In this document: piece after piece, positions 16,798 through 25,868 of the stretch | Layout: every line of letters begins with the position of its first letter | How positions within the stretch are numbered: position 1 is the first letter of the stretch | NCBI GenBank assembly: GCA_964494345.1 | Contig: CAZBSI010000006.1 | Span: forward strand, 62,001-126,000 | DNA: 64,000 bases | From: DTKD01 sp964494345 | Lineage (GTDB): Bacteria; Armatimonadota; UBA5829 | Reading direction: 5' to 3' | Position numbers and translations under genes: made by a program | Notes under the pieces: generated by a model | What the model was told of the DNA's origin: nothing | The model's input: the letters and a program-made list of their open reading frames with translations, nothing else | Databases searched by the model: none

Positions 16798-18552
16798 TTA
16801 GTTGTCCTTTCGTTGAGATACGACCTCCGCAGCCTTGTCGTCAAGGATCGAGTATAGTTTACTGCGCAGCTCCAGTATGCGCGCAGTCGCCGTGTCCAGA
16901 TTCACCTCTTCTTTAGCTTTATCCGTCCGAGTGCGAACCTCGACCTTGCCTTCGCTAGCCAATCTGCCCGCCACCACCTGTATCGGGCAGCCGATCAAAT
17001 CAGCGTCCTTAAACTTTACCCCAGGCCGCTCATCGCGCTCGTCGAGCAGCACGTCCACCCCGGCCTGCTGAAGCTCCTCATAAAGCGTAATAGCCGCGTT
17101 GCACTGTGCCTCATCATCTGAGTTCAGAAGAATAATCGCAACCTCAAACGGCGCCACACTGATCGGCCATATCATTCCGTCGGAATCGGAGTTGACCTCC
17201 GGAATCGCGGCCAGCATCCGGCTGACACCCATTCCATAACAGCCCATGATGAACGGCTTCTCTTTGCCGTCATCGTCGAGGAACCTCGCGTCCATGCTCT
17301 CAGAGTATATCGTGCCCAGCTTGAATATGTGCCCGACTTCCATGCCGCGTTCCACTTTCAGGTCAACACCGCACTTAGGGCACGCATCACCCTTGCATGC
17401 CACCCGTAAATCCGCATACTCGGTTACGTTAAAGTCACGACCGATGTTCGCGTTAATATAATGCGCGTCCGTCTTATTTCCGCCGACCACGAAGTTGACC
17501 ATCCCTTCCACTTCGCGGTCCGCTATAATCCTCGCGCCGTTCAGCCCGACCGGCCCAGCAAAGCCAACCTCCGCACCAGTCAGCTTCTCGATTATATCCG
17601 CATCGGCCATCTCAACTGATTTGACGCCCAGCGCTCGCATAAGTTTCGGTTCGTTAAGCTCACGATCTCCGCGCACCAGCACTGCGACCACTTCATCCCC
17701 CGCCTTATATATCAACGTCTTCACCAGCTTTTTCGGGGATTTTTTCAGAAAAGAGGTCACCTGCTCGATTGTGCGAGCGTCGGGGGTATCGACGAGTTCC
17801 AAAGCGCTCAGCTCCTCCGAGCTTTTCTTCACAGGCCGCTGGCCGATTTCGCACTTTTCGGAGTTTGCGGCATAGCCACAGCCTGTGCACACCAGCACCA
17901 TATCCTCGCCGGAGTCCGCGATGACCATATATTCCTGGCTGTCCTTACCGCCTATCGCACCGGAATCCGCCTCCACCACAAGTGCATCCAGCCCGCTGCG
18001 GGCGAATATCCGCGCAAATGCGATATACATTTTGTCGTAAGCCCGGTCCAGATCCTCCCAGTTCCTGTCAAACGTGTAGGAATCCAGCATAATAAACTCA
18101 CGACCTCGCACCACACCGCCGCGAGGCCTCGGCTCATCCCGGCCCTTTGTCTGAATCTGATACAGGTTAAGGGGCAGTTCGCGATAAGATCGCACATCCC
18201 GCCGCACGATATCCGTCACCACTTCCTCGTGCGTGAAACCAATCGAATAATCCCTGTCGCTTCTGTCTTTCAGACGGAAAAGCACATCCAGTTCCCATCG
18301 CCCGGTCTCCTGATACAACTCCGCAGGTACGATGGCCGGCATCAGCAGTTCCTGCCCGCCCTGCGCGTCCATCTCCTCGCGAACGATCTTTTCGATCTTC
18401 TTTAGAACCTTATATCCCAGCGGCAGATAATCGTATATCCCCGCGCCGACACGGCGTATGAACCCTGCCCTCAGCAGGAGTTTATGGCTAATCATCTCCG
18501 CCTCGGCGGGGACTTCTCTTAAAGTAGGGAAGAATAGTTGTGAAGCGCGCAT
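16798..18552 (-). CDS. proS: Prolyl-tRNA synthetase, bacterial type
   Basis: 584 residues, the length of the bacterial class II ProRS with an inserted editing (YbaK-like INS) domain. Seen in order: MRASQLFFPTLREVPAEAE, motif 1 region FIRRVGAGIYDYLPLGYKVL, LMPAIVPAELYQETGRW, motif 2 FTHEEVVTDIVRRDVRSYRELPLNLYQIQTKGRDEPRPRGG, the editing domain about 225-385 (VKTLIYKAGDEVVAVLVRGDRELNE), motif 3 GCYGMGVSRMLAA and the anticodon-binding domain (WPISVAPFEVAIILLN). It charges tRNA-Pro. The gene lies in the rpsB-to-proS run after the GNAT gene. Confidence 0.97.
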   Translation of the reverse strand: MRASQLFFPTLREVPAEAEMISHKLLLRAGFIRRVGAGIYDYLPLGYKVLKKIEKIVREEMDAQGGQELLMPAIVPAELYQETGRWELDVLFRLKDRSDRDYSIGFTHEEVVTDIVRRDVRSYRELPLNLYQIQTKGRDEPRPRGGVVRGREFIMLDSYTFDRNWEDLDRAYDKMYIAFARIFARSGLDALVVEADSGAIGGKDSQEYMVIADSGEDMVLVCTGCGYAANSEKCEIGQRPVKKSSEELSALELVDTPDARTIEQVTSFLKKSPKKLVKTLIYKAGDEVVAVLVRGDRELNEPKLMRALGVKSVEMADADIIEKLTGAEVGFAGPVGLNGARIIADREVEGMVNFVVGGNKTDAHYINANIGRDFNVTEYADLRVACKGDACPKCGVDLKVERGMEVGHIFKLGTIYSESMDARFLDDDGKEKPFIMGCYGMGVSRMLAAIPEVNSDSDGMIWPISVAPFEVAIILLNSDDEAQCNAAITLYEELQQAGVDVLLDERDERPGVKFKDADLIGCPIQVVAGRLASEGKVEVRTRTDKAKEEVNLDTATARILELRSKLYSILDDKAAEVVSQRKDN

Positions 18553-18584
18553 TTAACCCTCAGTCGTTCCTAAAATAATCCAAA

Positions 18585-19040
18585 TTATAATTCCAGTTGA
18601 ACTGCCTCTTCCCCACAGTCCGGAAACTTGGGGCAATTTATGCACTCCGACCATATCTTATGGGGCAGTTCCGATTTGCTGACACGCGAAAACCCCAGCT
18701 TCTCGAAGAAATCCGGGACATAAGTCAGCGCGAACACTTTCGGCAGACCCAGTTCTCTCGCATCATCAAGACATCTTTCGACAAGTATCCTGCCATAACC
18801 TCTACCTTGAGTAGTTTCATCCACCGCAAGTGAGCGTACTTCTGCAAGATCTCCCCAGGTCACGTGCAAAGCGCAGCAACCCACCACTCCCGACTCTTCT
18901 TCGATTATGTGAAAATCGCGGATATTCTCGTATATCGAGTTCAGCGCCCTCGGCAGCATCTCGTCTTTCGCAGCGAATGTATTAATCAGTTTTTGGATGG
19001 CTTTCGCGTCGGCGGCCTTCGCTCTACGTATCTGATTCAA
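18585..19040 (-). CDS. GNAT N-acetyltransferase, ArgA/NAGS-like
   Basis: 151 residues. The acetyl-CoA loop is TTQGRGYGRILVERCL (about 78-93), followed by FALTYVPDFFEKLGFSRV. The C-terminal tail PHKIWSECINCPKFPDCGEEA has three cysteines, as in the short N-acetylglutamate synthases of the ArgA/Rv2747 type, which make the first intermediate of arginine synthesis. Whether this one acts on glutamate is inference. Its TTG start (GAGG upstream) lies inside the 3' end of ispG, a 17-bp overlap suggesting coupling. Confidence 0.8.
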   Translation of the reverse strand: MNQIRRAKAADAKAIQKLINTFAAKDEMLPRALNSIYENIRDFHIIEEESGVVGCCALHVTWGDLAEVRSLAVDETTQGRGYGRILVERCLDDARELGLPKVFALTYVPDFFEKLGFSRVSKSELPHKIWSECINCPKFPDCGEEAVQLEL

Positions 19041-20082
19041 ATTTCCTTACCTCTATCATCAATTCGTCCACCAGGTCATCCTCACGGACGCTTCTCAGCA
19101 TCTCACCTCTTGCAAACACCGCCCCCGCTCCTTTGCCGCCCGCTATTCCAACGTCGGCTATCGAGGCTTCTCCAGGGCCGTTTACCACACACCCCATCAC
19201 CGCGACTGTAATCGGCTTCACAGGCGGGTCCGCCTCCAACCGCAGGCGCACCTCGTTTGCAATCGAGGCAATATCTATAGCACATCTGCCGCAAGTAGGG
19301 CACGATACCAGCGTGAACGGCTTACGATATAGTCCAAGGCTGTTTAAGATTTCCTTGCCAACCTTAACTTCTTCTACGGGGTCAGCAGTCAACGATACCC
19401 GAATAGTGTCCCCAATCCCTTCGGCCAGCAGGGCTCCGATTCCTACCGCACTTCGTATTGTCCCCTCCCATGCAAGCCCGGCTTCCGTCACGCCCAAATG
19501 CAGCGGATAATCGCACCTCTCACTTGCCAGTTGATAGGCCCGGATCATCATCGGCACGTCAAACGCCTTCAGAGACAGCACTATATCCTCAAAGCCGTGT
19601 TTCTCCAGCACCCTGACCTCGTCAAGGCCGCTCTCCACCAGAGCCTCAGCGGTCGGCTTGCCATATTTCGCGCTGTCTATAGATCCGGAATTGACCCCGA
19701 TTCTAATGGGGACCCCACGTTCCCTGGCCGCCTTCGCGACGATTTCCACCTTATCCTCAGAACCGATATTTCCGGGGTTAATTCGCAGCTTATCCACCCC
19801 GGAGTCCAAGCTTGCCAGGGCCAACTTATACTGAAAGTGAATATCCGCCACCAGTGGAATCGATATTGCTGATTTAATTGCCTTTATCGCACGCGCAGCA
19901 TCCTCATCCGGCACCGCCACCCGCACGATATCACAGCCTGCCATCTCCAACCTGTGAATCTGCTCCACAGTCGCGTCGATGTCGACAGTCGCGGTATTGG
20001 TCATCGACTGCACCGTCACCGCCGATTCCCCGCCGATTCCGACCCTGCCCACCTTAACTTCTCTCGTCTTTTTACGCTGCAT
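19024..20082 (-). CDS. ispG: 4-hydroxy-3-methylbut-2-enyl diphosphate synthase
   Basis: 352 residues. Bacterial IspG lacking the plant-type insert: N-terminal KTREVKVGRVGIGGESAVTVQSMTNTATVDI, then the barrel, and the C-terminal 4Fe-4S site with Cys261 and Cys264 (CPTCGRC), Cys298 (MGCVVNGPGE) and Glu305. It makes HMBPP in the non-mevalonate isoprenoid pathway. The gene stands next to rseP and close to dxr and uppS, so three isoprenoid genes share the cluster. Confidence 0.97.
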   Translation of the reverse strand: MQRKKTREVKVGRVGIGGESAVTVQSMTNTATVDIDATVEQIHRLEMAGCDIVRVAVPDEDAARAIKAIKSAISIPLVADIHFQYKLALASLDSGVDKLRINPGNIGSEDKVEIVAKAARERGVPIRIGVNSGSIDSAKYGKPTAEALVESGLDEVRVLEKHGFEDIVLSLKAFDVPMMIRAYQLASERCDYPLHLGVTEAGLAWEGTIRSAVGIGALLAEGIGDTIRVSLTADPVEEVKVGKEILNSLGLYRKPFTLVSCPTCGRCAIDIASIANEVRLRLEADPPVKPITVAVMGCVVNGPGEASIADVGIAGGKGAGAVFARGEMLRSVREDDLVDELMIEVRKFESDT

Positions 20083-20087
20083 ATTTT

Positions 20088-21617
20088 CTATTGAGGTATC
20101 TGACCAGTCATTATTTTAGTGATGTCTGAGACGAATATGAGCACGATCAGAGCCGCCACTAACGACAACCCGATCATCTGCATCGTGGCCATCTGATTCC
20201 TCGACCATCTCTTTCTTCGCACCGCCTCAATACCAAGCAATATCAAGTGCCCGCCGTCCAAAACCGCTGGGATCGGAACGAGGTTAATCACCGCCAATCC
20301 CAGGCTCAAACTGCCCAGTTCAAGCAGCACCCAATACGGTCCCAGAGCTACAGAGGACTGGGTAACCTTGGCTATCAAGACCGGCCCGCCGACATCCTCT
20401 TTAATTCGCTTGCTGGTCAACGTCTTCATCAGCATCTGCATCATTCGTCCCACGATGCTGAAACCCTGCTTGATCGACTCTCCCAATCCGACCTTGACCA
20501 GGATAGGCGCCGGCAAAAACCCAAGTAAACCCGTGGTCGAATACAGCCCCGATTCCAAACCACTCTGCGCAACCACAAGCCTCTTTTTTTGGCCTTCGCG
20601 CATCACCACCAGGTTCACCGAGCTTTGATCTTGCTTTTTAAGCGCAGCAAGCATCTGTTCGCTCGATTTTATGGGTTTGCCGTTTATGCTAACCAACATA
20701 TCGTCTCTTTGCACCTGAGAATTGGCTGAGGTGTCGCTTTGTATCGCCAGCCCTCCCGGAAACAACCACTTCGCTCCGAGTCCCTGCACCCATTGAGCTT
20801 CAGGTTTCAGCTTTAACAGCACCGTCTCCGCGCCGCGTTTCAACACCAGGTTAGCAGGCTGGCCGCCGTTTGCCTCAATCGCCTGCACCATCTCTTCCCC
20901 ATTCGAGACACTCTTGCCGTTAAACGAGACGAGCTTGTCATCAAGCTTGATCTTCGAGCCAGGCATTTCCGAGTCGACAATCGCGCCGCCGCCCTTCATA
21001 AACGACCAGTTAGCGTCGAGATACTGCACAACCCATCTCGGCCGCGCCGTCTTAAGCATGCGCTTTCCGTCCCTGTCAATCAATATCGCAATCCGCTGTC
21101 CCGGCATATCGTGGATCAAATCGGTCATCTGTGTGCCCTGAGTGATCTTGACACCGTTAATCTCAAGCACCTTATCCCCGGCCATCAGGCCAATGCTTGC
21201 AGCTTCCGTCGACGGCTGCACGCTGCCCACGCGAGGCTGAGGCTGCTGGAAATCCTGAAATCCCCAAAACACTCCAACCCCAACAAGCACAGCCACTCCC
21301 AGTATGAAGCTAAATAGCGGCCCTGCGAAGATGACCAGCGCACGCTTCCATATCGCCTGCGCCTGGAATCCGTCGGCTATGTTCTCATCCCCCGGCTCCA
21401 TACCGGCGATCTTCACGAACCCGCCCAAAGGAACCCAGTGGATGGTATATTCGGTGTCGTTGCGCTTGAATAACTGCACCATCCTCGGGCCGAAGCCAAA
21501 GGCGAACTCCTCGACTCGCATCCCGCTGGACTTAGCCGCGATGAAGTGCCCAAGCTCATGGAAGAACACCAGCACCCCAAGAATAACTATAAAAACAATC
21601 AGGCTTAAGATCGTCAA
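20088..21617 (-). CDS. rseP: RIP metalloprotease RseP (site-2 protease)
   Basis: 509 residues. The zinc site is HELGH (residues 20-24) in the first membrane span and LDGGHLI near residue 440. Between them lie three PDZ-like segments: about 135-190 (AASIGLMAGDKVLEINGVKI), 205-275 (MPGSKIKLDDKLVSFNGKSV) and 285-350 (SQVQRDDMLVSINGKPI). E. coli RseP has two, so the third is unusual. It cuts anti-sigma factors and leftover signal peptides within the membrane. The TTG start has GAGGAG six bases upstream and gives the expected N-terminus. It lies between dxr and ispG. Confidence 0.95.
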   Translation of the reverse strand: MTILSLIVFIVILGVLVFFHELGHFIAAKSSGMRVEEFAFGFGPRMVQLFKRNDTEYTIHWVPLGGFVKIAGMEPGDENIADGFQAQAIWKRALVIFAGPLFSFILGVAVLVGVGVFWGFQDFQQPQPRVGSVQPSTEAASIGLMAGDKVLEINGVKITQGTQMTDLIHDMPGQRIAILIDRDGKRMLKTARPRWVVQYLDANWSFMKGGGAIVDSEMPGSKIKLDDKLVSFNGKSVSNGEEMVQAIEANGGQPANLVLKRGAETVLLKLKPEAQWVQGLGAKWLFPGGLAIQSDTSANSQVQRDDMLVSINGKPIKSSEQMLAALKKQDQSSVNLVVMREGQKKRLVVAQSGLESGLYSTTGLLGFLPAPILVKVGLGESIKQGFSIVGRMMQMLMKTLTSKRIKEDVGGPVLIAKVTQSSVALGPYWVLLELGSLSLGLAVINLVPIPAVLDGGHLILLGIEAVRRKRWSRNQMATMQMIGLSLVAALIVLIFVSDITKIMTGQIPQ

Positions 21618-21660
21618 ATCAAGCTCCTCAGTTTAATTCCATCGGTCTCATTTAATTATC

Positions 21661-22827
21661 TCACACACCGGCCAGCGACCGCGCAGCAGATCTCGCCTCC
21701 GCGTCAACTTCCCGAATTTCATCCAGACTCGGCGAAGCCACCGTCGAGTGCGCCTCCATCGTCTTGCCGACCACCCGACCGATATCCAAAAAACCGATCC
21801 GCCCCGACAAGAACAGCTCCACCGCCACTTCATCAGCCGCGTTCATAACCACCGCCAGCGTCCCGCCTACGCGAGCCGCCTCCATCGCCAGTCTCAGACA
21901 CTCGAACCTGCCCAAATCCACCGGCCGAAACTCCAGCGCCCCCGCCTGCAGCAGGTCCAGCTTCGGCAGCCCCGAATCGATTCTCTCCGGATACAAAAGC
22001 GCATACTGAATCGGCAGTCTCATATCCGGCAGGCCAAGCTGCGCTATTATCGACCCATCATCGAAACGTACCATCGAGTGTACGATGCTGGTTGGGTGAA
22101 TCACCACCTCAATCCGCTTAGAGTCGACCCCAAACAGCCACTTCGCCTCGATAATCTCCAACCCCTTATTCATAAGAGTCGCAGAATCGACGGTGACCTT
22201 TTTGCCCATTTTCCAGGTCGGATGATCCAGCGCCTGCTCAGGGGTAACCGAGCCGAGCGCCTCCAAAGGCAAATCTCTGAACGCGCCCCCCGATGCAGTC
22301 AAATAAATCTTATCAATGCGGTCGTTTCGCTCTCCATTAAGGCACTGAAAAATCGCGGAATGCTCGCTGTCGATCGGAAGAATGGAGACTCCCTTTTTCC
22401 TTGCCGCCTCCATAACCAGATGCCCCGCCGCCACCAGCACTTCCTTGCTTGCCAGCGCGATATCCTTCCCTGCCTCAATCCCACGCAGGGTAGGGGAAAG
22501 GCCCGGAGTACCAGCAACCGACACAACAATTCTACCAGCTTCAGGCATAGTGGCAAGCTCATCAAAACCCCAGACTCCCGCACAGACGTCGATATCCTCC
22601 CCGCCCAGCGCGTCTCTGACATACTCCAGGGCCTGCTCATTGCCAATACATACCAGCTTCGGCCTGAACTCCAACGCCTGTTCAATCAGCAGATCCGCAT
22701 TATTCTGCGCGCCAAGGCCGACCACACGTACCAATTCCGGCCCCAGCCTTCTCGCCACATCCAGCACCTGCGTGCCAATCGAACCCGTCGAACCCAATAT
22801 GGAAATCGAAACAGCGTTATTTCTCAT
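21661..22827 (-). CDS. dxr: 1-deoxy-D-xylulose 5-phosphate reductoisomerase
   Basis: 388 residues from the ATG at 22827, chosen because it puts the NADPH-binding ISILGSTGSIGTQVLDV at the N-terminus and has GGAG upstream; a start at 22872 would add 15 residues inside uppS. Active-site landmarks: ILPIDSEHSAIFQCL, ASGGAFRDLPLE, HPTWKMGKKVTVDSATLMNKGLEIIEAKWLF and HPTSIVHSMVRF. It converts DXP to MEP, the first committed step of the MEP pathway. It overlaps the uppS 3' end by 11 bp. Confidence 0.96.
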   Translation of the reverse strand: MRNNAVSISILGSTGSIGTQVLDVARRLGPELVRVVGLGAQNNADLLIEQALEFRPKLVCIGNEQALEYVRDALGGEDIDVCAGVWGFDELATMPEAGRIVVSVAGTPGLSPTLRGIEAGKDIALASKEVLVAAGHLVMEAARKKGVSILPIDSEHSAIFQCLNGERNDRIDKIYLTASGGAFRDLPLEALGSVTPEQALDHPTWKMGKKVTVDSATLMNKGLEIIEAKWLFGVDSKRIEVVIHPTSIVHSMVRFDDGSIIAQLGLPDMRLPIQYALLYPERIDSGLPKLDLLQAGALEFRPVDLGRFECLRLAMEAARVGGTLAVVMNAADEVAVELFLSGRIGFLDIGRVVGKTMEAHSTVASPSLDEIREVDAEARSAARSLAGV

Positions 22828-23560
22828 CGACCACCGCTCCAAACTTGCGCGTCCTGGATTGATACTCCGCAACCGCCCGAATCAGCTCCTCTTTAGAAAA
22901 ATCCGGCCACAGGCTCTGAGTAACATAAATCTCCGAATACGCTATCTCCCACAACAAAAAATTGCTTACCCGCATCTCCCCTGCAGTCCGAATCAGCAAA
23001 TCCGGGTCCGGTAACTCCGGCCTATACATCAAGCCCGACAGCAGATCCTCATCAATATCTTCAGGGCCAATCCTCCGCTCCGCCACCATCCGCGCCGCAG
23101 CCCTCGCAGCATCCACGATTTCATTGCGCCCACCGTAGTTCAAGCAGATATTGAGGGTGATTTTAGAGTTGTTCTTCGTCCGCTCCTCCGCCATATCGAA
23201 CTCTTCGACCAATTCCGCAGGCAATTCCCTGTGGCGACCGCTGCGCACTATCCGGACGCCTTCCTCCATCATCATCTCCAACTCCGCCCGCAGCGCCATA
23301 GTCATCAGTTCCATCAAGCCCTCAATTTCCGAGCCCGGCCTCGTCCAGTTCTCAGATGAAAAGGCATACCCGGTTAATACCTTGATCCCAAGCTCAGAGG
23401 CCCACTTTACTACGTTGTGCAGAGTCTTATAGCCCTGAAAATGGCCTTGAAGCCGCGCCATCCCCTGCCGCGTAGCCCATCGCCCGTTACCATCCATTAT
23501 CACAGCGATATGTGCAGGAATTCGAGCCATATCCAGTTCAGGGTTTGATTGTAAAGTCAT
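22817..23560 (-). CDS. uppS: Isoprenyl transferase (undecaprenyl diphosphate synthase)
   Basis: About 247 residues from the ATG at 23560 (GAGG five bases upstream); a longer frame begins at 23626 but runs through the hairpin. Signatures: HIAVIMDGNGRWATRQGMARLQGH (pyrophosphate-binding Asp and Arg), YAFSSENWTRP, ICLNYGGRNEIVDAARA, and the C-terminal PDLLIRTAGEMRVSNFLLWEIAYSEIYV. It makes the C55 lipid carrier for peptidoglycan and polysaccharides on the membrane. In the family the segment usually reads RTSGE; here Ser is Ala. Confidence 0.95.
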   Translation of the reverse strand: MTLQSNPELDMARIPAHIAVIMDGNGRWATRQGMARLQGHFQGYKTLHNVVKWASELGIKVLTGYAFSSENWTRPGSEIEGLMELMTMALRAELEMMMEEGVRIVRSGRHRELPAELVEEFDMAEERTKNNSKITLNICLNYGGRNEIVDAARAAARMVAERRIGPEDIDEDLLSGLMYRPELPDPDLLIRTAGEMRVSNFLLWEIAYSEIYVTQSLWPDFSKEELIRAVAEYQSRTRKFGAVVDEK

Positions 23561-23585
23561 CTCTTCCTCGATAGCTAATGCACAA

Positions 23586-23610
23586 AGACCCCCGCATCTG
23601 ACGGGGGTCT
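23586..23610 (-). terminator. Hairpin between frr and uppS
   Basis: A perfect 9-bp inverted repeat (AGACCCCCG / CGGGGGTCT) with a 7-base loop lies between the frr stop and the uppS start. On the coding strand it is followed by TTGTG rather than a full T-run, so it may act as an attenuator or a processing site inside the operon. Confidence 0.6.
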
Positions 23611-23636
23611 GAAGATGTGATCTCACTTGATGCTCA

Positions 23637-24194
23637 TTAGACTTCCTTAAGCTCGACCTCTTTTGCGCTCGCCAGCTTGTCGATCTCGACGATATACTTA
23701 TCAGTCAGCTTCTGAGTCTCTTCTTGCTCTCGTTTGGCATCGTCCTCCGATATCTCCGCGTTCTTCTGCTGCACCTTTATGCGCTCGTTGGCGTCCCTGC
23801 GGATATTTCGGATAGATACCCTGTGCTCCTCAGCTTTCTTATGAAGCTGTTTGATAAGGTCCTTGCGTCGCTCTTCCGTGAGGGCCGGCACATTCAGCCG
23901 AATCACATTGCCATCGCTCATCGGGGTCATGCCGATATCCGAGCTCTGTATAGCTTTGAGAACTGTGTTGATAGTACCTTTGTCCCACGGAGTCACCAGC
24001 AGCATCCGAGGTTCCGGCACCGAAATCCCCGCCAACTGATTCAACGGAGTCGGCGTGCCATAATAGTCAACCTTGATATTGTCCAAGACCACCGGGTTCG
24101 CCCGGCCTGTTCGTATCGTGGAGAAATCATAACCCGAGACCTCCACGGCCTTCTGCATCCGTCTTTCGGCATCCTGAATAATTTCTTGACTCAC
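23637..24194 (-). CDS. frr: Ribosome recycling factor
   Basis: 185 residues, the standard length. Signatures: RMQKAVEVSGYDFSTIRTGRANPVVLDNIKVDYYGTPTPLNQLA, VTPWDKGTINTVLKAIQSSDIG and LPALTEERRKDLIKQLHKKAEEHRVSIRNIRRDAN (normally VPxLTEERRK). With EF-G it splits post-termination ribosomes. Its ATG overlaps the pyrH stop by 4 bp. Confidence 0.97.
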   Translation of the reverse strand: MSQEIIQDAERRMQKAVEVSGYDFSTIRTGRANPVVLDNIKVDYYGTPTPLNQLAGISVPEPRMLLVTPWDKGTINTVLKAIQSSDIGMTPMSDGNVIRLNVPALTEERRKDLIKQLHKKAEEHRVSIRNIRRDANERIKVQQKNAEISEDDAKREQEETQKLTDKYIVEIDKLASAKEVELKEV

Positions 24195-24934
24195 GAGTTT
24201 TTCCCCCTGACCAGTGTTCCTATCGTCTCACCACGCGCCGCTCTGGCTATATTGCCGTGGGCGGTAATGTCGAATACTACAATGGGCAGATCGTTTTCCA
24301 TACAAAGCGTGAAAGCGGTAAGATCCATTATGCCCAGGTTTCTATTAATCGCCTCCATAAAGCTGATCTCATCGAACTTCACCGCGTCCGGATCCTTCTT
24401 CGGATCGCTCGTATACACGCCATCGACATTGGTCGCCTTCAACACGACCTCCGCCCTAATCTCCAATGCACGCAGTGCAGCAGCGGTGTCCGTGGTGAAA
24501 TACGGGTTGCCTGTCCCCGCAGCCAAAATCACCACACGGCCCTTCTCAAGGTGCCGCATAGCACGCCTGCGAATAAACGGCTCAGCCACCTGCGACATAT
24601 TAATCGCGCTCTGAACCCGTGTCTGCACCCCGATCTTCTCAAGCGCATCCTGAAGAGCCAGCGAATTGATCACAGTGCCGAGCATACCCATGTGATCAGC
24701 GGTCGTCCTCTCCATGCCACCGCTGGAAGCGGATTCGCCACGGATGATATTTCCGCCGCCGATCACCACCGCGACATCGACCCCAGACTCTCTTGCCGAC
24801 TTTATATCCTCGGCAATCGCATTCACAGTATCAGTATCAATTCCCCGTGATTGCGCACCGGAAAAAGCCTGGCCCGACAGCTTCAGCAATACCCTGTTCC
24901 ATCGTCGGGTTGGATTATCGCTACTCTGCGTCAA
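24191..24934 (-). CDS. pyrH: UMP kinase
   Basis: 247 residues of the amino-acid-kinase fold. Seen: VLLKLSGQAFSG, VAVVIGGGNIIRGE, TTADHMGMLGTVINSLALQDALEK, VILAAGTGNPYFTTDTAAALRALEI and VLKATNVDGVYTSDPKKDP. It phosphorylates UMP to UDP. The gene sits between tsf (14-bp overlap with its 3' end) and frr (4-bp overlap), the classical order. Confidence 0.97.
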   Translation of the reverse strand: MTQSSDNPTRRWNRVLLKLSGQAFSGAQSRGIDTDTVNAIAEDIKSARESGVDVAVVIGGGNIIRGESASSGGMERTTADHMGMLGTVINSLALQDALEKIGVQTRVQSAINMSQVAEPFIRRRAMRHLEKGRVVILAAGTGNPYFTTDTAAALRALEIRAEVVLKATNVDGVYTSDPKKDPDAVKFDEISFMEAINRNLGIMDLTAFTLCMENDLPIVVFDITAHGNIARAARGETIGTLVRGKNS

Positions 24935-25820
24935 CCGATACTTCTCCCACGCGATATCTAACGAACCTGGCTATGCTGATCGTCTCACCAGTCGCCTTGG
25001 ATGCGTTAGCCACCAGATCCTGAATCTTAAACTCCTCGTCCTTGATAAACGCCTGCTCCAGCAGACAAACTTTAGAGAAGAAGTCGTTCATTCGACCGTC
25101 CACAATTCGATCGATGACCTTCTCCGGCTTGCCCTCTTTGATGGCCCACTGGCGATGGATCTCGCGCTCCTTGGCCAAATCATCCTCGGAGATATCCTCT
25201 CGGCGCATATAATCCGGGTTGGTCCAGGCGATATGCATAGCGATATCTTTAGCCAGGTTCTTCACCTCGTCGTTATTGGCGGCCGCCTCAGTCTGCGTGT
25301 GCAACTCGACCAATACCCCGATCTGATCGCCCATATGCACATAGCTGCCGATAATCCCCGGCGTGTCGTCCAGCGCCAAATATACAAACCTGGCAATGGC
25401 CATCTTCTCGCCGATCTTGCCCATAATTTCGGCTATGGTTTCGCTGACCGTATTGCTGGCATCCTCAATATACGGGGCTTCCAGCAGGCAGTTAATGCAC
25501 GCACATCGATCCTTTGCCACCTGTGCAGCCAGCATCTTTGCCATATTGGCAAACTCGTCTGTCTTCGCCACAAAAGTGGTCTCGCAGTTGAACTCCAACA
25601 GAGCGCCGACCTTCATATCGTCGCTGATATAAGACCCGATCAACCCTTCGCTGGCTGATCTGGACTCTCGCTTTGCAGCTACGGCAATCCCCTTTTCACG
25701 CAGCAGGGTAACCGCTTTTTCGAAATCTCCATTTGTTTCAGTCAGGGCTTTCTTGCAGTCCATCATACCAGCCCCGGTCTGCTCACGCAGTTTCTTGACC
25801 ATATCGGCAGTGATCGCCAT
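24921..25820 (-). CDS. tsf: Elongation factor Ts
   Basis: 299 residues from the ATG at 25820 (GGAGAG nine bases upstream), beginning MAITADMVKKLREQTGAGMMDCKKALTE with the UBA-like domain and the TDF-type loop replaced by GDFEKAVTLLREKG. SEGLIGSYI and GALLEFNCETTFVAKTDEF follow. It recharges EF-Tu with GTP. Odd point: a cysteine-rich patch CACINC near residue 105, where most EF-Ts have a plain helix, and a full-length second core domain (about 155-290). Confidence 0.95.
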   Translation of the reverse strand: MAITADMVKKLREQTGAGMMDCKKALTETNGDFEKAVTLLREKGIAVAAKRESRSASEGLIGSYISDDMKVGALLEFNCETTFVAKTDEFANMAKMLAAQVAKDRCACINCLLEAPYIEDASNTVSETIAEIMGKIGEKMAIARFVYLALDDTPGIIGSYVHMGDQIGVLVELHTQTEAAANNDEVKNLAKDIAMHIAWTNPDYMRREDISEDDLAKEREIHRQWAIKEGKPEKVIDRIVDGRMNDFFSKVCLLEQAFIKDEEFKIQDLVANASKATGETISIARFVRYRVGEVSVDAE

Positions 25821-25868
25821 TGATTTTCTCTCCATATATGTATAGGGGCACACAACCCCGGTATTATA

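Noticed and set aside
21748..22896. 382-codon frame antisense to dxr
   Set aside because: It lies opposite a clear conserved gene, has no recognisable protein features and no SD.
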